DNA from: Bacillota bacterium
GTDB lineage: Bacteria > Bacillota > UBA4882 > UBA8346
Direction of reading: 5' to 3'
DNA: 64,000 bases
Assembly (NCBI GenBank): GCA_023392595.1
Contig: JAEVYU010000055.1
Span: 47,183-111,182 of the forward strand
Position numbers and translations under genes: made by a program. The notes beneath the pieces are model-generated. The model saw nothing but the letters and a program-made list of their open reading frames with translations, ran no database searches and was not told the DNA's origin. Below, in pieces: positions 16,564 to 23,913 of the stretch. The stretch's first letter is position 1. The number at the start of each line of letters is the position of its first letter.

Positions 16564-17108
16564 TGAATCAAATTCGTTATACTCAAAGAATCTGCACAGA
16601 TCAGGGGAAAATTGAAGCTTTGCTCGGGCGTACCCGGACCGGTATCCTGGCTATGGTGGCCGAGGGCCTGCCTTACGCGGTGCCGGTTAATTTTATATGG
16701 TATCGCGGAGCGGTTTACTTTCACGGTATGGGTTCGGGTAAAAAGGATGCGATCCTTTGCCAAAATCCGCCCGTTACCTTTACGGTATATGAGGAATACG
16801 GTACGGTGACCGATCCGGTGCCTTGTCACGCCGATACTTCCTACTTGAGCGTTATGCTTTTTGGAACGGCCGAAAAATTGAGGGATTTTGAAGAAGCTGC
16901 CGGAGCTTTGCAGCAATTGGTCGACAAATATTTACCCCAGTACTATCATAGTTCTTTATCCGGAAAATTCATTGAGAAATACCGTTCCGCCCTTGATGGA
17001 AGAAGGGTAGCCGTATACAGATTAAAGCCGCTGGAGATCACGGCCAAAGAAAATGCGGTTGAAGAGGAAAAGATATTTCATAGTCCGTCGCATCAGGGGT
17101 TAACATGA
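16560..17108 (+). CDS. Pyridoxamine 5'-phosphate oxidase-fold flavoprotein (NimA-like)
   Basis: This 182-aa protein has the split-barrel FMN-binding fold of the nitroimidazole-reductase-like branch: an N-terminal R-T-x-T-G-I-L-A strand, LPYAVPVNFIW (about residues 39-49), FHGMGSGKK and CHADTSYLSVMLFG. It may be a flavin- or heme-dependent reductase. Its ATG overlaps the amidotransferase stop (ATGA). Being the tenth gene in line with anf genes, it could protect or reduce something in the nitrogenase pathway; the function is not known. Confidence 0.78.
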   Translation: MMNQIRYTQRICTDQGKIEALLGRTRTGILAMVAEGLPYAVPVNFIWYRGAVYFHGMGSGKKDAILCQNPPVTFTVYEEYGTVTDPVPCHADTSYLSVMLFGTAEKLRDFEEAAGALQQLVDKYLPQYYHSSLSGKFIEKYRSALDGRRVAVYRLKPLEITAKENAVEEEKIFHSPSHQGLT

Positions 17109-17136
17109 GGATTATTGCCTTTGTAAGGAGGGTCTG

Positions 17137-17763
17137 ATGGAAGAGAAGATAGGGATGATGATGGATTCCTGCGGCCAGATCACTTCTTTGAAAAAAAGCG
17201 GGATCATCAAAGTATTCCGGAAAGAAAGTGAACGTTGGATGGATATCCAAGAGATTGCTTATCGGATCGAAGATGGGTTGGAATTAATGGAGATCCAAGA
17301 GGAGCTTCGTGCCATTGTCCGGACTCTCGATGATTGCCGGATTCTTATCAGCTCCAAAATCCACTGTATCCCTGGAGCGATTTTAGAAGGGTTGGGCATG
17401 ACTTTGTGGGAAGCAACCGGAAAGCCGGAGCTTTATTTTGACAGCATTTCCGCCGAGATTGCAAAGATGGCCGGGGGATCCATCAGGAAAACGGTTCCCA
17501 CCCCGGTTGCCCGGGATGACCAAGGCCATTATTTCTTGGATCTCCGCCGGAGTTCGGAAGAACAAGGGCAGGAACATATCCCTTCCCAAAAAATATTGAA
17601 GCCCTTTTTTCAAAATGTTTCTTTTGAGGAATTGGAAATCCTTTGCGATCATGTTCCTTGCTGGTTTGAACAGGAACTGTCCGGCTTTAATTTGCAGGCG
17701 GAGGTGGAAACGCTAAAAGATGGGGCCGTTAAAGTGAAAATCGTTCCTTTGAGGGGGAAATAA
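17137..17763 (+). CDS. anfO: Iron-only nitrogenase accessory protein AnfO
   Basis: This 208-aa protein matches the AnfO family in layout. It has an N-terminal domain with LDDCRILISSKIHCIPGAIL (about 66-85) and LWEATGKPELYFD, a variable linker, and a C-terminal domain with KILKPFFQNVSFEELEIL followed by C-D-H-V-P-x-W (about 145-175). AnfO is found only with the iron-only system. Its exact role is unsettled, and it is not strictly needed in some hosts. AAGGAGG precedes the ATG. Its presence confirms the anf rather than vnf identity of the island. Confidence 0.87.
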   Translation: MEEKIGMMMDSCGQITSLKKSGIIKVFRKESERWMDIQEIAYRIEDGLELMEIQEELRAIVRTLDDCRILISSKIHCIPGAILEGLGMTLWEATGKPELYFDSISAEIAKMAGGSIRKTVPTPVARDDQGHYFLDLRRSSEEQGQEHIPSQKILKPFFQNVSFEELEILCDHVPCWFEQELSGFNLQAEVETLKDGAVKVKIVPLRGK

Positions 17764-17764
17764 A

Positions 17765-18706
17765 ATGAATGCTATTTCAACCCGGTATGGGAGGTTGACA
17801 GGAGCCGACTCCATTGAATTTTATCCCGATGGGACGGTGGCCGAATGCATGCTTCATAGCCCGAACCAATTACGGACTCCCTATGGAGAACTAATACCCC
17901 AGTATGGCGATGGCGGATCCCGCCGTAAATATACCCGTTCCCTTTCGTTTCATCCGAGCGGGGTTTTAAAGAGCATTTCCCTTCATGAACAAAGACATAT
18001 TGCCACTCCAATTGGAATTTTTCCAGCCGAGTTACTCACTTTTTATGAAAACGGCAATATTTGCCGCCTTTTTCCGCTAAACGGCAAACTGACCGGCTTC
18101 TGGAGCGAAGCCAATGAGTACGAATTGGCCGAGGAGTTCCATTTCAAGCTGCCGTTTGCGGAGTTTAAACGGAAAATCATCGGGATTCATTTTTATGAAA
18201 ACGGGATGATTCGTAGCATGACTTTTTGGCCGAAAGACTCGTTGGTGATGGACACCCCGATTGGGAAGATACTGATCCGGATCGGCTTTTCGCTTTATCC
18301 CGATGGGACCTTGCAGTCCCTGGAGCCCAAGAGCCCACTGCCGGTCAATACGCCTATCGGGAAAATCACGGCTTATGACTTTAATGCCAACGGGATGTCC
18401 GGGGATGACAATTCTTTATGTTTCACTCCGGCAGGGGATGTTCAATCACTGATTACTTCCAGCGATCGGATTATGATGACCGATCCTAAGGGGAACCGGA
18501 TTTCTTTTGGACCGGGACTCACTCCCAATATTTGTGACGACCAAAAGCTGGAGCCGGTTCCTTTGCATATTGAATTCACGCCGGAAGGAATCGTCTACGA
18601 CAAAAAGGGAGAAGCGCGATACAAGCGGGAACTTTATACCTACGCTATCCAAACCAATCAGTTGGAAATGGAAAGATTATGTGAGGAATGTTCAGGCTAC
18701 GAGTAG
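17765..18706 (+). CDS. Uncharacterised D/N-G repeat protein of the anf operon
   Basis: This 313-aa protein is not recognised as a characterised family. It is built of about eight short repeats of the form h-F-x-x-x-G-x-h-x-S (FYPDGTVAE, FHPSGVLKS, FYENGNICR, FYENGMIRS, LYPDGTLQS, FNANGMSG, FTPAGDVQS, FTPEGIVYD). Four of them alternate with a TPIGK/TPYGE motif. The pattern recalls MORN/YwqK-like beta-hairpin repeats, which form elongated sheets for binding partners. It has no signal peptide or membrane segment. It starts 1 nt after the anfO stop codon, so it is co-translated with AnfO. Confidence 0.7.
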   Translation: MNAISTRYGRLTGADSIEFYPDGTVAECMLHSPNQLRTPYGELIPQYGDGGSRRKYTRSLSFHPSGVLKSISLHEQRHIATPIGIFPAELLTFYENGNICRLFPLNGKLTGFWSEANEYELAEEFHFKLPFAEFKRKIIGIHFYENGMIRSMTFWPKDSLVMDTPIGKILIRIGFSLYPDGTLQSLEPKSPLPVNTPIGKITAYDFNANGMSGDDNSLCFTPAGDVQSLITSSDRIMMTDPKGNRISFGPGLTPNICDDQKLEPVPLHIEFTPEGIVYDKKGEARYKRELYTYAIQTNQLEMERLCEECSGYE

Positions 18707-18751
18707 AGCGTATCGTAAATAAACGGCAATCAGAAATGGGGAAGATACGCT
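18707..18751 (+). terminator. Weak hairpin at the end of the anf operon
   Basis: AGCGTATC and GATACGCT can pair right after the last gene, but the loop is 29 nt and only TTTGC follows. It may mark the end of the operon, where convergent genes begin, but it is not a convincing intrinsic terminator. Confidence 0.3.
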
Positions 18752-18818
18752 TTGCTGAAGTAAAACGTTCACAATCATTGAGTAATTATTTCGAGAAGGT
18801 TTTACTAGAGAGGTGGTT

Positions 18819-19778
18819 TTAGATTTCACCCATCAGTTGGCCCATTTGAGTGATATCATAACCGCCCATTCCGGAAATTTCATTTTTAAATGAAGCTGAG
18901 TTGATCACGGCGATCAGTTCCTGAAATTGCGGTAGATTCAGGTCGTTTTTCCGGAAAATCAAATCATACCGTTCTTTCTGTAAGGGAATAAAATCAATTT
19001 TGGGCACTTGTAAAGCTACTTTTTCGATTCCCACCCCCACGTCCGCTTCGCCCCGGGCCACACAACTGGCAACCGATAAATGGCTGGGTTCTTCGTTGTT
19101 GTAACCGGCAATTTGCGTAGAGGAGATATTCAAATTCCGTAACTGTTCGTCCAGGAGCACCCGGGCGCCGGCGCCACATTCCCGGTTAACCATCCGGACC
19201 CCGGATTTAGTCAGATCGGCCCAAGATTGAATGGCTTTGGGGTTACCTTTCGCCACATAAAAACCTTCCATCCGGTGGACCAGGTTATAGATGAGTAAAC
19301 GTTGGCCGGGCAATATTTTTCTCACGTAGGAGAGGTTATATTCACCCGTATCCCCGTCCCAGAGATGAGCGGTGGCCAAGTTGGCCGTTCCTTGATATAA
19401 CGCGAAAAGCGCCGGAATACTGCCAAGATATTGCCTAAGGAACCGCAAATGGGGTAACTTTCGTTCGAGATACTTTGTAAGAACATCGAGTACCACATCT
19501 TGGCCGCAGATAATTAATCCATCCTTTAAACCGGTTGCGCTCCGGGAGGCGATATCTGCGGTGTTTCGAACAATAGGGGATAGGTTTTGGATTAAAGCTG
19601 GGGTGTCGGATTTAACACTTTGAATATAACGTTCCAAATCGGCAGCCTCAATCCGGAGCCTTCGTCCAACCTGACAACTAGGCATTTCCCCTCGCTTTAT
19701 CATTTGATATACGGTAAAGCGGGATATTTTAAGAATATTGGCAACCTCTTCGGGTGTGTAAATTTGATTATCTGCCAT
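18819..19778 (-). CDS. One-component regulator: excisionase-type HTH fused to a PBP-like domain (copy 1)
   Basis: This 319-aa protein has an N-terminal MerR/excisionase-like helix-turn-helix (YTPEEVANILKISRFTVYQ, residues 7-25). After a short linker comes a periplasmic-binding-protein-like domain (about 88-315) of the type related to ModA/TupA, with GSIPALF, TAHLWDGDTGEYN, VNRECGAGARVLLDE and ARGEADVGVG. Such proteins sense a small anion in the cytoplasm. Close to mop-modABC and convergent to the anf operon, it is the best candidate for a molybdate or tungstate sensor. A paralogue follows at 19949. Confidence 0.85.
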   Translation of the reverse strand: MADNQIYTPEEVANILKISRFTVYQMIKRGEMPSCQVGRRLRIEAADLERYIQSVKSDTPALIQNLSPIVRNTADIASRSATGLKDGLIICGQDVVLDVLTKYLERKLPHLRFLRQYLGSIPALFALYQGTANLATAHLWDGDTGEYNLSYVRKILPGQRLLIYNLVHRMEGFYVAKGNPKAIQSWADLTKSGVRMVNRECGAGARVLLDEQLRNLNISSTQIAGYNNEEPSHLSVASCVARGEADVGVGIEKVALQVPKIDFIPLQKERYDLIFRKNDLNLPQFQELIAVINSASFKNEISGMGGYDITQMGQLMGEI

Positions 19779-19948
19779 TGACGTTATTCTCTGTGAAATA
19801 TTTTGAAAAAGACTTAAGAAAGCAGGCCATTTCGTTCCCTTTCGGATTCCTATCGGAATGCTTCATAAGATTGTTCCAGACTTTGAAAGAGATTTGCCGG
19901 CCATTCATATTAAATTCTCCTTTTGATAACTTCATTGGACTACAAAGA

Positions 19949-20884
19949 TTAAAGTTCGGCCATTAACTTACCCATTTCCGAGATATCATAGCCGCCCATT
20001 CCGGCGACTTCATCCCGAAAGGTTGTCGAATGCAAAATCGCAAGCACCATCTGAAAATGAGGTTTTTTCAAATCTTCCTTCCTCATCACCAAATCATAGC
20101 GTTCCTTTTGCAATGGCACGAACTCGATCCCGGCGACTTGCAAGGCGCCTTTCTCCGTCCCGAGCCCCACATCGGCTTCACCCCTGGCGACGGAACTGGC
20201 TACCGCCAGATGGCTGGTTTCTTCATGAGAATAACCCTGCACGGAGGAGGATTCGATACCCAATTTCCGGAATTGTTCATCCAGGAGCACCCGGGCACCC
20301 GAACCGCATTCACGGTTGACAAAACGGATTTCCGGACGGGTTAAATCATTCCAGGTCCGGATGGATTTGGGATTGCCTTTGACCACGTAAAATCCTTCAT
20401 GGCGGTAAAGCAAATTGTAGATGACGGTCTTTTGCCCCGGTAAAAGTCGCCGGACATAGGGTGTATTATAGTCTCCGCTGTCGCCGTCCCAAAGGTGGGC
20501 GGTGGACAGATTGGCGCTTCCCTGGTATAATTCCAACAAACCGGGAATGCTGCCGATATAATGGCGTAAAAAATGAAGCTGCGGCAGGGCCGTTTGAAGA
20601 TGCCGGGCTAAAATATCAAGCACCATATCCTGGCCGCAGATAATTAATCCTTCGTCAAGGTTCACCAGAGACTGCGCTGCCTTGACTGTGCTTTGGGTCA
20701 GTGTGGGCGGGCAGCCTTTGGCGTTTTGTTTGTAACGTTCCAGATCATCGGGTTCGACCCGGACCTTGCGCCCGATATGATATGCAATCAATTCACCCCG
20801 TTTGATCAATTCATAGACGGTGAACCGGGATATTTTTAAGATCTTGGCAACTTCCTCGGGGGTGTATGAACTTTCGTCGCTCAA
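19949..20884 (-). CDS. One-component regulator: excisionase-type HTH fused to a PBP-like domain (copy 2)
   Basis: This 311-aa paralogue of the downstream regulator has the same layout: HTH YTPEEVAKILKISRFTVYE (residues 7-25) and PBP-like domain with GSIPGLLELYQG, TAHLWDGDSGDYN, VNRECGSGARVLLDE and ARGEADVGLG. The recognition helices of the two copies are nearly identical, while the ligand domains differ more. They may bind the same operators in response to different ligands (for example molybdate against tungstate) or form mixed dimers. It lies next to mop, transcribed in the same direction. Confidence 0.85.
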   Translation of the reverse strand: MSDESSYTPEEVAKILKISRFTVYELIKRGELIAYHIGRKVRVEPDDLERYKQNAKGCPPTLTQSTVKAAQSLVNLDEGLIICGQDMVLDILARHLQTALPQLHFLRHYIGSIPGLLELYQGSANLSTAHLWDGDSGDYNTPYVRRLLPGQKTVIYNLLYRHEGFYVVKGNPKSIRTWNDLTRPEIRFVNRECGSGARVLLDEQFRKLGIESSSVQGYSHEETSHLAVASSVARGEADVGLGTEKGALQVAGIEFVPLQKERYDLVMRKEDLKKPHFQMVLAILHSTTFRDEVAGMGGYDISEMGKLMAEL

Positions 20885-20925
20885 AATTTCCTCCGCCTAA
20901 AAAGAGAATGTCAAAAAGGATCCGC

Positions 20926-21132
20926 TTATTCTTTGGCCAACATCACCGAGGTGGATTTGATCAAGGCAATGATATTGTCGCCCGGTTTAATGTTGAGTTC
21001 TTCGATAGAATCAACCGTGACCACGGAAACGATTCTTTCGCCCTTATAATCAAGCACTACTTTAGCCATGACTTCCCCTTTGATTACTTCCTTAACAACA
21101 GCCTTCAATTGATTTCTACCACTGATTTTCAT
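20926..21132 (-). CDS. mop: Molbindin (Mop), molybdate/tungstate storage protein
   Basis: This 68-aa single Mop/TOBE domain starts MKISGRNQLKA and contains VVLDYKG, IVSVVTVDSIEEL and GDNIIALIKSTSVMLAK, the usual length and pattern of clostridial molbindins, which assemble as hexamers holding oxyanions. The ATG at 21132 follows AAAGGAGG; an upstream in-frame ATG lacks a site. It diverges from modA. Since the ModC here lacks the C-terminal TOBE region, this separate domain may supply intracellular buffering. Confidence 0.9.
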   Translation of the reverse strand: MKISGRNQLKAVVKEVIKGEVMAKVVLDYKGERIVSVVTVDSIEELNIKPGDNIIALIKSTSVMLAKE

Positions 21133-21220
21133 AGCCGAAATCCTCCTTTTAATATCATCCATTATTGGATGAAGTTTTCCGGTGATTGATTAAGTATGCC
21201 CGATTCAAAGAAAAACAAAA

Positions 21221-21228
21221 ATGTTATG
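21221..21228. promoter_or_regulatory. CATAACAT motif (inverted), upstream of the modA promoter
   Basis: ATGTTATG, in the context ATGTTATGTTT, is the exact reverse complement of AAACATAACAT in the anfH leader (7620-7630). It lies between mop and the modA -35 box. Confidence 0.45.
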
Positions 21229-21254
21229 TTTGTGTAAGTTTTATCATTTTACTC

Positions 21255-21283
21255 TTGTAATTTATTATAACATAAAATAAAAT
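21255..21283 (+). promoter_or_regulatory. Sigma-70 promoter of modABC
   Basis: TTGTAA (21255-21260), a 17-nt spacer and TAAAAT (21278-21283). The -10 box is the same hexamer as at anfH. Confidence 0.7.
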
Positions 21284-21294
21284 AATGACATATA

Positions 21295-21317
21295 TTAGTT
21301 TTGATAGTTTATGTTAG
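21295..21317 (+). promoter_or_regulatory. Candidate operator of modABC
   Basis: TTAGTTTTGATAGTTTATG is followed at once by TTAGTT, 11 nt after the -10 box. It resembles the repeats downstream of the anfH and methyltransferase promoters in sequence and position. Confidence 0.55.
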
Positions 21318-21382
21318 TTGCTGTTTGTGAAAGGCCGTTCAAAAGTCGTTTGGTACAGGGAAGGAGGGAATGATCACATTCA

Positions 21383-21390
21383 CATAACAT
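21383..21390. promoter_or_regulatory. CATAACAT motif in the modA leader
   Basis: CATAACAT in the context CACATTCACATAACATTCC lies 56 nt before the modA start codon. It resembles the copies at 7435 and 7623. Confidence 0.4.
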
Positions 21391-21438
21391 TCCTCCGGTA
21401 CATTATAAATTTCAAAAAATAAAATTGAGGTGATTCCG

Positions 21439-22212
21439 ATGAAGAAGAAAATTGTAGCACTGTTTTTATTGGCGAGTATGTTGCTTTTCGGAACGTTGGC
21501 TATTTTCGCCGCCGAGCCGGTGGAGATGAATGTTTCGGCAGCCGCCAGCTTAAAGGATGCTTTACTGGAGATCCAGAAACTTTACGCAGTGAAAGACCCG
21601 AAGGTCAAGATTAATTTCAATTTTGGATCCTCCGGCAAACTTCAAACCCAGATTGAACAGGGCGCTCCGGCCGATCTTTTCATTTCCGCGGCGGTCAAGC
21701 AGATGGATGCCTTGGACAAAGAAAACCTGATTGTTAAGAAAACCCGGAAAGACTTATTGGTCAATCAATTAACCTTAATTGTCCCCAAAGATTCCGCCCT
21801 GAATATTAAGGATTTTAAAGATTTGACCCGGGAAGAGGTCAAGAAGATCGGCACTGGCGCTCCGGAGTCCGTTCCGGCCGGCCAGTATGCCCAGGATGTC
21901 TTTAAATATATGAACATCACCGATGCCCTAAAGGAGAAACTGGTCTTCGGCACGGATGTAAGAGCGGTTTTGACTTATGTGGAAACTGGAAATGTCGATG
22001 CCGGAATCGTTTATAAGACCGATGCCTTGATTAGCGACAAAATTAAAATCGTGGCCACAGCCCCGGCAGGCTCCCACGAACCGATTGTTTATCCGGCGGC
22101 CCTTTTGACCCATGCCGCCCAATCGAAAGTGGCGGCGAAATTTTATGCCTATTTGACAAGCGCCGCTGGGAAAAAAGTTTTTGAGAAGTATGGTTTTTCA
22201 GTAAAAAAGTGA
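21439..22212 (+). CDS. modA: Molybdate ABC transporter, substrate-binding protein ModA
   Basis: This 257-aa protein binds molybdate (and usually tungstate) outside the cell membrane. It has a signal peptide (MKKK, then a long hydrophobic stretch, cleavage near FAA-EP). The binding site is seen as VSAAASLKDAL, FGSSGKLQTQIEQGAPADLF and the later TGNVDAGIVYKTDAL. No lipobox cysteine is present, so it is a soluble periplasmic protein, unusual for a single-membrane Firmicute. The ATG at 21439 is preferred over the GTG at 21430, which lies within the ribosome-binding region. Confidence 0.93.
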   Translation: MKKKIVALFLLASMLLFGTLAIFAAEPVEMNVSAAASLKDALLEIQKLYAVKDPKVKINFNFGSSGKLQTQIEQGAPADLFISAAVKQMDALDKENLIVKKTRKDLLVNQLTLIVPKDSALNIKDFKDLTREEVKKIGTGAPESVPAGQYAQDVFKYMNITDALKEKLVFGTDVRAVLTYVETGNVDAGIVYKTDALISDKIKIVATAPAGSHEPIVYPAALLTHAAQSKVAAKFYAYLTSAAGKKVFEKYGFSVKK

Positions 22213-22229
22213 TGATTGGGTGAAAATCG

Positions 22230-22910
22230 ATGTTCGACTGGCAGCCTGTTTTGCTTTCCTTTAAAATTTCCGCGATCGCCTTGGTGTTTGTAGTGGCAAT
22301 CGGTACTTTAATCGCTTACTTGATGGTAAGGGGCAGCTTCCCGGGGAAAGATTTGATTGAGACTTTAATTACTTTGCCCCTGGTATTGCCGCCGGTAGTG
22401 ACCGGTTTTACCTTGCTGTTGCTTTTTGGAAGGCGAGGGCCATTGGGCCGCCTGTTGAATGAGTTGTTTCACACCCAGATCGTGTTTACGCCATGCGCCG
22501 CCGTTGTGGCGGCGTTGGTGGTTTCCTTACCGTTGATGTATCAAAGCGCCAAGGCTGCTTTTCAGACCGTCGACCGCCATCTGGAGGATGTGGCCCGGAC
22601 CTTAAAGGCCGGTGAAAGCAAAGTTTTTTTCACGGTTACTCTTCCTCTTGCGTGGCCGGGTTTATTGTCCGGAATCATCTTGTCTTTTTCGAGAGCATTG
22701 GGAGAGTTTGGTGCCACGGCCATGGTGGCAGGTAATATCCCGGGAAAAACCCAGACCATTCCGGTGGCGATATTTTTTGCCTCGGAAAGTAATGATTTGA
22801 AAACAGCAGGCCTTTATGTTCTGATTATCAGTTTGGTGACTTTTGTAATGGTCTTCGGTGTCAACCGATGGTCCAGAAATAAAATGGCGCGTTGGGCCAA
22901 AAAGGGGTGA
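22230..22910 (+). CDS. modB: Molybdate ABC transporter, permease ModB
   Basis: This 226-aa membrane protein has five to six transmembrane segments and the ABC-contacting EAA loop, seen as DVARTLKAGESKVFFTVTLPLAWPGLL (about 126-152). It ends its core with SRALGEFGATAMVAGNIPGKTQTIP, a hallmark of ModB. It lies 17 nt after modA and is closely followed by modC. Confidence 0.93.
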   Translation: MFDWQPVLLSFKISAIALVFVVAIGTLIAYLMVRGSFPGKDLIETLITLPLVLPPVVTGFTLLLLFGRRGPLGRLLNELFHTQIVFTPCAAVVAALVVSLPLMYQSAKAAFQTVDRHLEDVARTLKAGESKVFFTVTLPLAWPGLLSGIILSFSRALGEFGATAMVAGNIPGKTQTIPVAIFFASESNDLKTAGLYVLIISLVTFVMVFGVNRWSRNKMARWAKKG

Positions 22911-22915
22911 GGGTT

Positions 22916-23551
22916 ATGTTAACCATAGCCATTCGGAAGCAATTGCCGGAGTTTGAATTGCAAATTGAATTTACAGTTTCCAATCATATCACTGTGCTCT
23001 TCGGCCCTTCCGGCTGCGGAAAAACTACGATACTCCGTTGTATTGCCGGGCTCGCCAAACCGGACCAGGGGAAAATGACCCTGGGTCAAAATATTCTGTA
23101 TGATTCAGGCGCGAATGTCTTTATGCCCCCTAGGCTCCGGGATGTCGGTTATGTTCTTCAGGAATATGCCTTATTCCCCCATATGGATGTAGAGAAAAAT
23201 ATCTTATACAGTATCAAGGACATCCATGAACAAACGCGGCTGGAGTTTAATAGACTGACGGAGTTATTAAAAATAGCTTCCATGTTGCATCGCTTTCCAT
23301 CGGAATTATCGGGCGGAGAGCAACAACGGGTGGCGCTGGCAAGAGCATTAATGGCCAAACCGAAAATACTTTTACTGGATGAGCCCTTTTCGGCCCTGGA
23401 TCATAACATTCGCTGCCAGTTGCAGGATGAATTGCTGAGTATGCAGCAGATCTGGCAGATACCTTTTGTTTTGGTCACCCATGATCAACCGGAAGCGGAG
23501 AAACTCGGCGAAGAGATCATTTATATGAGCCGGGGACGAAAAGTAGCATAA
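22916..23551 (+). CDS. modC: Molybdate ABC transporter, ATPase ModC (short form)
   Basis: This 211-aa ATPase drives molybdate uptake. It has Walker A GPSGCGKTT, the signature LSGGEQQRVALARAL, Walker B ILLLDEPFSALD and the switch His in VTHDQPEAE. It ends right after the nucleotide-binding domain. The C-terminal Mop/TOBE domain found in ModC proteins of about 350 aa is absent, and a separate mop gene lies across the divergent region. The start at 22916 is 5 nt after the modB stop. Confidence 0.92.
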   Translation: MLTIAIRKQLPEFELQIEFTVSNHITVLFGPSGCGKTTILRCIAGLAKPDQGKMTLGQNILYDSGANVFMPPRLRDVGYVLQEYALFPHMDVEKNILYSIKDIHEQTRLEFNRLTELLKIASMLHRFPSELSGGEQQRVALARALMAKPKILLLDEPFSALDHNIRCQLQDELLSMQQIWQIPFVLVTHDQPEAEKLGEEIIYMSRGRKVA

Positions 23552-23625
23552 AGATTGCGGGTTTATGGGTTTTGATTCCCGCGGGTTGTTTACGGAATAC
23601 CGAAGGGTACATGCGGTGGTGTGAG

Positions 23626-23656
23626 AGTCGGTAGATGAATGAATCATCTACCGACT
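23626..23656 (+). terminator. Perfect 13-bp inverted repeat downstream of modC
   Basis: AGTCGGTAGATGA and TCATCTACCGACT pair perfectly over a 5-nt loop, about 75 nt after modC. There is no U-run, so it may be a 3' stabilising hairpin, a rho-independent stop of unusual type, or a binding site. Confidence 0.45.
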
Positions 23657-23766
23657 ACTCTATGTGCCGATGGATAGCGGGTGAGCGCAAAGATGGGTTG
23701 CTGGTGAATTTCCATCAGGTGAGTCATTCACTCCCGCGCGGAGACCTGGGCGGTGAGAAAAACGGT

Positions 23767-23913
23767 CGGGGCGATGAGTGCGCAGGACGGGGCGATGAGT
23801 GCGCAGGACGGGGCGATGAGTGCGCAGGACGGGGCGATGAGTGCGCAGGACGGGGCGATGAGTGCGCAGGACAGGGCGATGAGTGCGCAGGGCAGAGCGA
23901 TGAGTGCTACCCT
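23767..23913. repeat. 21-bp tandem repeat (about seven units)
   Basis: A 21-bp unit beginning CGGGGCGATGAG and ending GTGCGCAGGA is repeated five times exactly, then once with two changes, then once in decayed form. The unit is a multiple of three, so every frame stays open and gives repeated peptides; no start signal or protein family supports coding. It lies in a gene-free stretch between modC and the phenylacetate-CoA ligase. Confidence 0.9.

Noticed and set aside
23767..23913. CRISPR array
   Set aside because: The 21-bp units are directly adjacent with no spacers and there are no cas genes. It is a tandem repeat.
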